Both the position numbers and the translations under genes were made by a program. From a virus: 23,481 bases of DNA. The notes below the pieces were generated by a model. The model was not told the DNA's origin and ran no database searches. It was given only the letters and a program-made list of their open reading frames with translations. The stretch spans positions 1-23,481 of the IMG/VR virus record IMGVR_UViG_3300035682_000195; one strand, written 5' to 3'. Numbering within the stretch: position 1 is the stretch's first letter; the number at the start of each line of letters is the position of its first letter. Below, one piece after another: positions 14,853-21,232 of the stretch.

Positions 14853-15209
14853 ATGAATAAAATACTAAACAAAATCGCTGACATGGAGCGTAACGCAGCG
14901 GAGATTCAAGAAGTACAATTAAGTTCTCATAAAGTAGAATTAGCATTGTTAGATGAGATACTTGATTTGAATAGAGAAGCAGGTTCATTGTTGTCTTTGC
15001 CAGTTATGAAAATTGCTGAACAATTATCAAAATCTATTGAACTAAATAAAAAAGGATTGGCACAAGCTGAAAAAGGTTTAAAAGCTGCTCAAGATTTAGG
15101 GGTTCAAGATGGAATCGATACTTTTAAAAGATGGGTAAAAAGTTGTACTGATGATATTAAACGTGCTGAAAAAGGTCAAAAAATTCTTGCTGATTTATCT
15201 AAAATTTAA
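14853..15209 (+). CDS. Coiled-coil hypothetical protein
   Basis: 118 aa, almost entirely helical with heptad-like Leu/Ile spacing (EVQLSSHKVELALLDEILDL, then AEQLSKSIELNKKGLAQAEK). It starts 5 nt after the protease and is more AT-rich than its neighbours. No domain recognised; a head-assembly helper is possible from its place between protease and scaffold. It could also be a moron. Confidence 0.6.
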   Translation: MNKILNKIADMERNAAEIQEVQLSSHKVELALLDEILDLNREAGSLLSLPVMKIAEQLSKSIELNKKGLAQAEKGLKAAQDLGVQDGIDTFKRWVKSCTDDIKRAEKGQKILADLSKI

Positions 15210-15213
15210 GATT

Positions 15214-15423
15214 ATGAAAGAAAAATTTAAAACACCAAGCAAGGCAAGTCCAAGAGCAGGTAGCAAAAGAGGCTGCCTATGTGAAGACGGAAAATACTCA
15301 ACTAAATGTTGTGATGGCAGTTTACAAGCTCAGGGCATCGGTAAAACTGCAGAGGTTAACGAGCCTGCTCCTACTCAAACTGAGGTGAACGGAGTGAGAA
15401 CTATCGTACGTCAAAACGGGTAG
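15214..15423 (+). CDS. Small Cys-rich protein
   Basis: 69 aa; the ATG at 15214, 4 nt after the previous stop, is preferred to an upstream overlapping start. Basic N-terminus, then RGCLCEDGKYSTKCCDGSLQ with four cysteines in a CxC...CC arrangement, then a flexible Pro/Thr tail. The pattern suggests a small metal-binding or disulfide knob. Its stop directly abuts the stop of the minus-strand HNH gene. Function unknown. Confidence 0.65.
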   Translation: MKEKFKTPSKASPRAGSKRGCLCEDGKYSTKCCDGSLQAQGIGKTAEVNEPAPTQTEVNGVRTIVRQNG

Positions 15424-16182
15424 TTACAAGGCAAGTTTACGTTGATGTTCAACGACCTTATTATTCTTACTGATATTATCAAAAGCCCACAACGGCTGAA
15501 AATTTGTATAGTGATTTAATTCTAAAGCCATTTCGTAAGAGGTGGCTTTACTTATTGGGTATATATGGTCTAAGTGCCATTTTCCGTAGTTATCCCAACT
15601 CATACCTGATTGAAACCTACGTTCAATATAATCTTTAAAAAAATCCCATTCGCAACCCAGTATCTTTGAGCTTTTACTACCTTTTTTGTAACCTTGATTG
15701 CGTAATGATAAATAGATTAATTGTCTTGCGTTTGTTACAAATCGAAATAAACTATCTTCTTTATATTTCTTTTTACAATACTGATTAGTTCTTTTTGTGG
15801 TACAAGTTTTGCAATCAATATGTATATTATCGTATTTATATATTCTATAGTCGCTGTATTCATTACAAACACGGCAAAAGTATTTTGGAATATGACGTTT
15901 AACTGCGTTTGAAATACATCTTTCATGGTAGTGCGTTAACTTTCCATATTGTTTAATATATTTCTTTTTGTAATGCAAATAGTAAGGCTTAATATCATTC
16001 TTACTCCACATTTCATTTTTCTTTGATGCTTTTGGCTCAAATAAATCTGCTTGTTTTGTCTCAAATAAATCTGCTTGTTTAGGAAAGATTATTGATGCAC
16101 ACAAACCATAGGTGTGTATAAATTTATTTACAATATCATCTTTTGGCTTGTATTGACCTACCTTTTTTCTCGTTCGTTTCAT
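15424..16182 (-). CDS. HNH endonuclease with twin clamp-binding-type motifs
   Basis: 252 aa from the ATG at 16182; an upstream in-frame ATG at 16242 would add a hydrophobic leader but has no support. The C-terminal HNH fold is clear: WHLDHIYPIS (202-211; H203, D205, H206), LNHYTNFQPLW and NISKNNKV. A zinc ribbon C103/C106 and C124/C127 precedes it. QADLF occurs at 36-40 and 44-48, in a perfect 24-nt tandem duplication. It is the only protein gene on the minus strand here and is AT-rich, so it is best read as a free-standing homing-type endonuclease inserted between head genes. Confidence 0.82.
   Translation of the reverse strand: MKRTRKKVGQYKPKDDIVNKFIHTYGLCASIIFPKQADLFETKQADLFEPKASKKNEMWSKNDIKPYYLHYKKKYIKQYGKLTHYHERCISNAVKRHIPKYFCRVCNEYSDYRIYKYDNIHIDCKTCTTKRTNQYCKKKYKEDSLFRFVTNARQLIYLSLRNQGYKKGSKSSKILGCEWDFFKDYIERRFQSGMSWDNYGKWHLDHIYPISKATSYEMALELNHYTNFQPLWAFDNISKNNKVVEHQRKLAL
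16036..16080. repeat. 24-nt tandem duplication inside the HNH gene
   Basis: A 21-nt word at 16036-16056 recurs identically at 16060-16080 with a 24-nt period. On the minus strand it encodes KQADLFET then KQADLFEP, duplicating a QADLF motif in the HNH protein. The reading frame is kept. Confidence 0.9.
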
Positions 16183-16205
16183 ACTCAAATATATTAAAAA
16201 TAAAA

Positions 16206-16213
16206 CAAAGATA
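16206..16213 (-). promoter_or_regulatory. Possible -7 box for the HNH gene
   Basis: TATCTTTG on the minus strand fits the Bacteroidota -7 consensus TAnnTTTG and lies 23 nt upstream of the HNH start codon. The nearest TTG is 26 nt further up, longer than the usual spacer, so the promoter is weak or partial. Confidence 0.35.
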
Positions 16214-16253
16214 CAAGCCGTTGGTTTTTTCTTTGTATACAATAACTAAACAA

Positions 16254-16856
16254 ATGAACGAAAAATCAATCTTAAACAAAGTCCGCACACTTTTAGGTTT
16301 AGAAGTGAAGTTGGAAACTATGCGTCTTTCGGATGGCGTATCTATGCTCGAAGCAGAAGTATTTGAAGCAGGACAACCTGTGTTTATCCTAACGGAAGAC
16401 GAACAACGTATCGCACTCCCAATCGGTGAGTATGAATTAGAGGATATGCGTGTTTTAGTAGTTATCGAAGAAGGTGTAATTGCCGATGTTCGTGAAGCTG
16501 CTGAACCTGAAGTAGAAGTAGAAGTAGAATCTCCTGAAGCTCCAATGGTAGAGGAAGAAGTTGAAGCTGCTACTGAAACTGCTCCACAAGCTAAAAAAAT
16601 CGTTGAGTCTATCGTTAAAGAGTCTTTCTTCAGCGAAATCGAAGCACTTAAAAAAGAGAACGAAGAATTGAAAGCACAACTCAATTTATCTACTGAAGTT
16701 GCAGAAGAAGTTGCACCAGTTGAATTAAGCGAAGAGCCTAAGCCGATTTCTTTCAATCCTGAAAACACACAAGCTACTGACGTATTCAAGTTTGCTTCTA
16801 AAAGAAATGCAACTACTATGGATAGCGTATTATCAAGAATTTCTAACATTAAATAA
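16254..16856 (+). CDS. Scaffold-like head assembly protein
   Basis: 200 aa from the ATG at 16254; an upstream extension opposite the HNH start is rejected. N-terminal beta-rich part (LGLEVKLETMRLSDG, then ILTEDEQRIALPIGEYELED), an acidic Pro/Glu/Val stretch (83-112), a coiled coil (113-145, SIVKESFFSEIEALKKENEE) and a C-terminal NATTMDSVLSRISNIK helix. Acidic, extended, coiled-coil proteins directly before the major capsid gene are typically scaffolds that guide prohead assembly and are removed by the protease. This is inferred from composition and position. Confidence 0.68.
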   Translation: MNEKSILNKVRTLLGLEVKLETMRLSDGVSMLEAEVFEAGQPVFILTEDEQRIALPIGEYELEDMRVLVVIEEGVIADVREAAEPEVEVEVESPEAPMVEEEVEAATETAPQAKKIVESIVKESFFSEIEALKKENEELKAQLNLSTEVAEEVAPVELSEEPKPISFNPENTQATDVFKFASKRNATTMDSVLSRISNIK

Positions 16857-16864
16857 TTAATAAA

Positions 16865-17815
16865 ATGAGTACTACAACCTCGATTACAACAACTTATGCT
16901 GGCGATTTTGCTGGCAAGTACATCGCAGCAGCTTTATTGTCTGCACCAACCTTAGACAAAGGTGGTATGACTATCATGCCTAACGTCAAATTTAAGCAAG
17001 TAATTAAGCGTGTGGCTACGGATGACATCATCGCTAACGCAACCTGCGACTTCGACCCTACAAGCACAATCACTTTGACTGAGCGTATTCTTCAACCTGA
17101 GTCTTTCCAAGTTAACTTACAACTTTGTAAAACTGACTTCCGTTCGGATTGGGATGCTATCCAAATGGGTTACTCTGCATTTGATACCCTTCCTAAATCT
17201 TTCGCTGATTTCCTTATCGCTCACGCTGCTGAGAAAGTTGCTGCAGGTATGGAAACTTCAATTTGGAGAGGTGTTAACGCAACTGCAGGTCAGTTCGCAG
17301 GTATCATGACACAATTGACTACTGATGCTAACCTTCCATCTGCACAAGAAGTTGCAGGTACTACAGTTACTGCTGCTAACGTAATTACCGAGCTTGGTAA
17401 AATTATCGATGCTTGCCCTGCTGCTCTTTACGGAAAAGAAGACTTGACACTTTACGTTTCTTCTAACATCTATCGTGCTTATGTTCGTGCATTGGGTGGC
17501 TTCGCTGCTTCAGGTGTAGGTGCTAATGGTTACGATAACAAAGGAACTAACCAACAACTTGGTGATGTTTACTTTGATGGTGTTCGTGTATTTATGGCTA
17601 ATGGTATGGCTTCTAACACTGCATTGCTTGCTCAAAAATCTAACCTTTACTTTGCAACTGGTCTTTTGAACGACATGAACGAAGTTAAAGTATTAGACAT
17701 GGGTGACCTTGATGGTTCGCAAAATGTTCGTGTAATCATGCGCTTTACTGCAGATGCTAAATACGGCTTTGCTTCCGACGTTGTTACTTACGGAATCACA
17801 AACTCTGCTAACTAA
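16865..17815 (+). CDS. Major capsid protein (HK97-like)
   Basis: 316 aa. Single domain with an N-terminal arm (TTTYAGDFAGKYIAAALL), a helical part (SFADFLIAHAAEKVAAGMET) and beta-rich P/A-type regions including GTNQQLGDVYFDGVRVFMANG. The order scaffold, capsid, tube-like gene and the well-adapted codon use (GCT, GGT, AAC) fit an abundant structural protein. The gene is followed by a strong terminator. The HK97 fold is inferred from context; no direct motif is unique to it. Confidence 0.8.
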   Translation: MSTTTSITTTYAGDFAGKYIAAALLSAPTLDKGGMTIMPNVKFKQVIKRVATDDIIANATCDFDPTSTITLTERILQPESFQVNLQLCKTDFRSDWDAIQMGYSAFDTLPKSFADFLIAHAAEKVAAGMETSIWRGVNATAGQFAGIMTQLTTDANLPSAQEVAGTTVTAANVITELGKIIDACPAALYGKEDLTLYVSSNIYRAYVRALGGFAASGVGANGYDNKGTNQQLGDVYFDGVRVFMANGMASNTALLAQKSNLYFATGLLNDMNEVKVLDMGDLDGSQNVRVIMRFTADAKYGFASDVVTYGITNSAN

Positions 17816-17837
17816 TCTTAGCTGAACTTAAATAATC

Positions 17838-17866
17838 GGGGAGGGGTATACGCTCCTCCCTTTTTT
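17838..17866 (+). terminator. Terminator after the capsid gene
   Basis: GGGAGGGG (17839-17846) pairs with CTCCTCCC (17853-17860) with one G-T pair around loop TATACG, followed by six T. The stem is GC-rich against an AT-rich background. Confidence 0.88.
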
Positions 17867-17888
17867 ATAACATTTAAAATCTAAAAAT

Positions 17889-18449
17889 ATGTCTTGTGAT
17901 TTAGCAAATGGTCGCTTAGAAGTATGTAAAGATGCCGTTGGTGGTATTGATGCAGTTTACTTCATTAACTACGGTGACTTCAACCCTGAAACTGACGTGA
18001 CTTATGTATCAAGTACCGATACTATTGATACTATCACGAACGTTACTTCCCTTTACAAATACGAACTCAAAGGAACAAACTCTTTCGAGCAAGTTGTAAC
18101 CTCTTCCCGTGAGAACGGAACTACATTCGTTGAGCAAACCTTAACAATGACTTTGAAAAAGCAAGATGCTACTACACACAAGTCGGTTAAATTGTTAGCT
18201 TACGGACGTCCTCACGTTGTTGTTCGCAACCGCAACAACCAATTCTTCCTTATGGGTCTTGAACATGGTGCTGAGTTGACTACTGCAAACGTGTCAAATG
18301 GTACTGCCATGGGTGACCTAAATGGTTATACCTTGACTTTCGTAGCCACCGAGACTCTACTCGCCAATCTTCTTGACTGCACAAATGAGGCAGGTCTTGC
18401 AGGTGGTGCAGGTGATGTATTTGGTTCAGCTACTATTGTAACTGCTTAA
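17889..18449 (+). CDS. Probable major tail tube protein
   Basis: 186 aa, between two terminators. Begins CDLANGRLEVCKDAVGGIDAVYF, continues with beta strands, a GTTFVEQTLTMTLKKQD strand and the C-terminal MGDLNGYTLTFVATE, a pattern typical of tube proteins with a beta-sandwich. The codon use matches the capsid gene, as expected for an abundant product. The tube role is by context and composition. Confidence 0.65.
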   Translation: MSCDLANGRLEVCKDAVGGIDAVYFINYGDFNPETDVTYVSSTDTIDTITNVTSLYKYELKGTNSFEQVVTSSRENGTTFVEQTLTMTLKKQDATTHKSVKLLAYGRPHVVVRNRNNQFFLMGLEHGAELTTANVSNGTAMGDLNGYTLTFVATETLLANLLDCTNEAGLAGGAGDVFGSATIVTA

Positions 18450-18472
18450 TCGTTTTCTTCATAGCGTGTGAG

Positions 18473-18497
18473 AAGGGTGGCTTTGGCTGCCCTTTTT
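18473..18497 (+). terminator. Terminator after the tail tube gene
   Basis: AAGGGTGGC (18473-18481) pairs with GCTGCCCTT (18486-18494), two G-T pairs included, around loop TTTG, followed by a T run to 18497. Confidence 0.8.
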
Positions 18498-18536
18498 GCA
18501 TTTAAAACAAATTGATGCCACAATAGTTACTTTAAT

Positions 18537-18866
18537 ATGATTGTACTAACTACATCAGGTCTGAGCCAAACTTTTGCTTGCATCCCAAGAGCTGCAGTAA
18601 ATACAATGATAATTACTGATGACCAAACAAACACACCAGTTACTGTACCTATTACATTAGTCACGGGTGGTGATTATGTTGTTTACATCAGCGCAATCTT
18701 TAATTTAAAAGAAGGTCATTTCTACGATTTAGAGCTACTTTTAAACGGGATAACAATGTATAAGGATAGAATCTTTTGTACTGACCAAAACATCGTAACA
18801 TTTTCCGTAAACAACGGAGAGTACACATCTAACACCACATCAAATACGTTCATAGTTTATGAGTAA
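18537..18866 (+). CDS. Small beta-rich protein before portal
   Basis: 109 aa, following the second terminator after a short leader and overlapping the portal start by 8 nt. Beta-rich (ITLVTGGDYVVYISAIF, then HFYDLELLLNGITMY), without known motifs. Possibly a head decoration or structural accessory protein, by position only. Confidence 0.6.
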   Translation: MIVLTTSGLSQTFACIPRAAVNTMIITDDQTNTPVTVPITLVTGGDYVVYISAIFNLKEGHFYDLELLLNGITMYKDRIFCTDQNIVTFSVNNGEYTSNTTSNTFIVYE

Positions 18867-20634
18867 CAACGTACACGTCTTAAATCTATCGGCATACACT
18901 ACTCCTGTCATTCAGGAGAGCAAGCGTGATGCTTGGGTAGATTACGGAGAAGACAACAATTACTATTCTTTCCTTTTGGATAGATACACGAACTCCACTA
19001 CCAATAACGCAATCATCAACAACATTTCACGTTTGGTTTACGGACGTGGCTTATCTGCGGTAGATGCTTCTCGTAAGCCTAATGAGTACGCTCAGGCTAT
19101 GGCTCTTTTCAATAAGGATTGTTTACGCAAAATTGCTATAGACCGCAAAATGCTTGGTCAGTTCGCCATCCAAGTACACTACAATGATAAGCACGATAGA
19201 ATCCTAAAGGCTTTCCATTTGCCTGTGAACTTGTTGCGTGCTGAGAAATGTAATAAAGACGGAGAAATCGAAGCCTACTACTACTCGGACGATTGGACTG
19301 ATGTAAAGAAATACCCACCTACAAGAATCCCTGCTTACGGATATTCTAAAGATAAGATTGAGATTTTATTCTCAAAGCCTTACGCAGTAGGTATGAAGTA
19401 CTATGCTTATCCTGACTATCAAGGTGCAGTACCTTACGCACTATTGGAAGAGGAGATAGCTGATTACTTAATCAACGAGGTTCAAAACGGATTCTCAGGT
19501 ACTAAGGTAGTTAACTTCAACAACGGAGTGCCTACTGAAGAGCAGCAATCTATCATCACAAACAAGGTATTAGGTAAGTTGACTGGCTCTAAAGGTCAGA
19601 AAGTAATCGTAGCGTTCAACGACAACATGGACACGAAAACTACGGTTGACGATTTGCCATTAAACGATGCTCCTGAACACTACACATATTTGAGCGAAGA
19701 GTGTATGCGCAAAATAATGCTCGGACACAACGTTACATCGCCACTACTTTTTGGTATTGCAGGTGCAAACGGATTTAGTTCAAACGCTGATGAGCTTCAG
19801 AACTCGTTTATCTTGTTCAACAACATGGTGATTAAACCGCTTCAGGATGAAATACTCGAAGCCTTAGACACTATCTTAGCTTACAACGGCATATCCCTTA
19901 ACTTATTCTTCAAGACGCTTAAACCGCTTGAATTTACGGATTTGGAGAACGCTCAAAACCAAGAGCAAGTAGCTGAAGAAACAGGAACTGAACTAAGCAA
20001 ACACAATCACCTGAGTGAAGACGTTGCAAAAGCGTTGATTGAACTCGGTGAAGAGCCTGAAGAAAATTGGCTTCTAATAGACGAATTCCCTGTAGACTAT
20101 GACTTGGATGACTCGGAGAATGAAATGCTCTCTAAAGACCTTAAAAAGAGCTTATTTTCAAAGTTAGTTGAGCTTGTAAGCACAGGCGATGCACGTCCTA
20201 ACATCACATCGAAACAAGACAAGGTAATTGACGGCATCAAATTTATCACTCGCTATGTTTACGAAGGTAAGACGGGTGGCAAGAGTGGCAAAGGCAGAGC
20301 GTTCTGTAATGCCATGATGGATGCTAAAAAAATCTATCGCAAAGAGGACATTCAAAAGATGAGCGGTCAACAAGTTAACGCAGGATTTGGTCCTCGTGGA
20401 GCTGCTACTTATGATATTTGGTTGTACAAAGGCGGTGCAAATTGTCACCATAGATGGAATAAACAAGTGTACGCAACTTTCTCAGGTAAAGCATTGAACG
20501 TAGGTAGCAAAGAATTAAAGCAAGTGGCAGTCCGTAAAGCTGAGAAATTAGGTTACGTTGTCAAGAATGAGGCTTTGGTTTCTACACGTCCTATTGACAC
20601 ACCAACAAGAGGCTACTTACCTAAAAACGATTAA
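18859..20634 (+). CDS. Portal protein with C-terminal extra domain
   Basis: 591 aa. Residues 1 to about 360 look like a phage portal: a stem region (NNISRLVYGRGL), an ECMRKIMLGHNVTSPLLFG segment and an NADELQNSFILFNNMVIKPL helix, the typical end of the portal core. After an acidic linker (about 365-425) comes a separate domain (about 465-545): RAFCNAMMDAKKIYRKEDI, then ATYDIWLYKGGANCHHRW with C483, C529, H530, H531. Portals form the dodecameric ring through which DNA is packaged. The fused domain is not named with confidence; its Cys/His set might bind metal or modify a partner. Confidence 0.8.
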   Translation: MSNNVHVLNLSAYTTPVIQESKRDAWVDYGEDNNYYSFLLDRYTNSTTNNAIINNISRLVYGRGLSAVDASRKPNEYAQAMALFNKDCLRKIAIDRKMLGQFAIQVHYNDKHDRILKAFHLPVNLLRAEKCNKDGEIEAYYYSDDWTDVKKYPPTRIPAYGYSKDKIEILFSKPYAVGMKYYAYPDYQGAVPYALLEEEIADYLINEVQNGFSGTKVVNFNNGVPTEEQQSIITNKVLGKLTGSKGQKVIVAFNDNMDTKTTVDDLPLNDAPEHYTYLSEECMRKIMLGHNVTSPLLFGIAGANGFSSNADELQNSFILFNNMVIKPLQDEILEALDTILAYNGISLNLFFKTLKPLEFTDLENAQNQEQVAEETGTELSKHNHLSEDVAKALIELGEEPEENWLLIDEFPVDYDLDDSENEMLSKDLKKSLFSKLVELVSTGDARPNITSKQDKVIDGIKFITRYVYEGKTGGKSGKGRAFCNAMMDAKKIYRKEDIQKMSGQQVNAGFGPRGAATYDIWLYKGGANCHHRWNKQVYATFSGKALNVGSKELKQVAVRKAEKLGYVVKNEALVSTRPIDTPTRGYLPKND

Positions 20635-20636
20635 TA

Positions 20637-21137
20637 ATGGCAACTGCACTACTTATAACAAGAGACGATTTAGTGAGGTTTACTGCGGTGAATGGCAACG
20701 TAGATACGGACAAATTCATTCAGTTCATTAAAATCGCTCAGGACATACATATTCAAAACTACTTAGGTACTAAGCTACTTGAAAAAATACAAACTTTAAT
20801 TGTAGCAGGTACGCTTACAGGTAACTATAAGACACTTACTGAGACGTATGTAAAGCCTATGCTGATACATTGGGCAATGGTTGAATACTTACCCTTCGCA
20901 GCTTACACAATTGCTAACAAAGGTGTCTATAAGCATTCGTCTGAGAACAGCGAAAACGTAGAGAAAAACGAAGTAGACTTCTTGATTGAGAAAGAACGTC
21001 AGATTGCGCAGCACTATACTGAAAGATTCATTGACTACATCTGCTTTAGAAACGACTTGTTTCCTGAGTACACGGCTAACTCAAATGGCGATATGTACCC
21101 TGATAGCTCAAATAATAGAATAAGCTGGTATCTATGA
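20637..21137 (+). CDS. Head-tail connector-type protein
   Basis: 166 aa, 3 nt after the portal stop. Helical: ITRDDLVRFTAVNGNVDTDK, then IKIAQDIHIQNYLGTKLLEK, a turn and VKPMLIHWAMVEYLPFAAY, a fold plan typical of connector (adaptor) proteins that sit on the portal. The order portal then connector supports this. The C-terminus is Asn-rich and flexible. Confidence 0.7.
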   Translation: MATALLITRDDLVRFTAVNGNVDTDKFIQFIKIAQDIHIQNYLGTKLLEKIQTLIVAGTLTGNYKTLTETYVKPMLIHWAMVEYLPFAAYTIANKGVYKHSSENSENVEKNEVDFLIEKERQIAQHYTERFIDYICFRNDLFPEYTANSNGDMYPDSSNNRISWYL

Positions 21138-21232
21138 GAACACGAACTAAGGTAGGAACTTACAAACCAAAAGAGGAGAACATTGAGAAACTCCGTGTTT
21201 TTCTAACTAAACTAAATAAAGATGGCAAATAG
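21134..21232 (+). CDS. 32-aa basic peptide
   Basis: Starts in an ATGA overlap with the connector stop and ends 11 nt inside the next gene. The peptide is basic (MRTRTKVGTYKPKEENIE, then a short helix). It fills an 84-nt gap with operon-type junctions, but it is short and unlike anything I can name. Confidence 0.45.
   Translation: MRTRTKVGTYKPKEENIEKLRVFLTKLNKDGK

Noticed and set aside
16036-16080. CRISPR-like repeat
   Set aside because: Only two units without spacers, in frame within a protein gene; it is a tandem duplication.
16183-16242. Hydrophobic extension of the HNH gene as a signal peptide
   Set aside because: The extension covers the intergenic region and the putative -7 box; the internal ATG at 16182 gives a normal basic N-terminus for a DNA enzyme.
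16143-16253. N-terminal extension of the scaffold-like gene
   Set aside because: It runs through the HNH start region on the opposite strand and encodes an unlikely aromatic/basic leader; the ATG at 16254 follows an A-rich leader and is the better start.
16136-16849. Long minus-strand frame, Ser/Thr-rich, opposite the scaffold-like gene
   Set aside because: It mirrors the acidic GAA-rich coding of the scaffold gene and has low-complexity Ser/Thr content, no motif and no promoter; it is a shadow.
18498-18536. Promoter before the small beta-rich gene upstream of portal
   Set aside because: TACTTTAA resembles the -7 box only in part and no acceptable -33 box lies at the usual distance.
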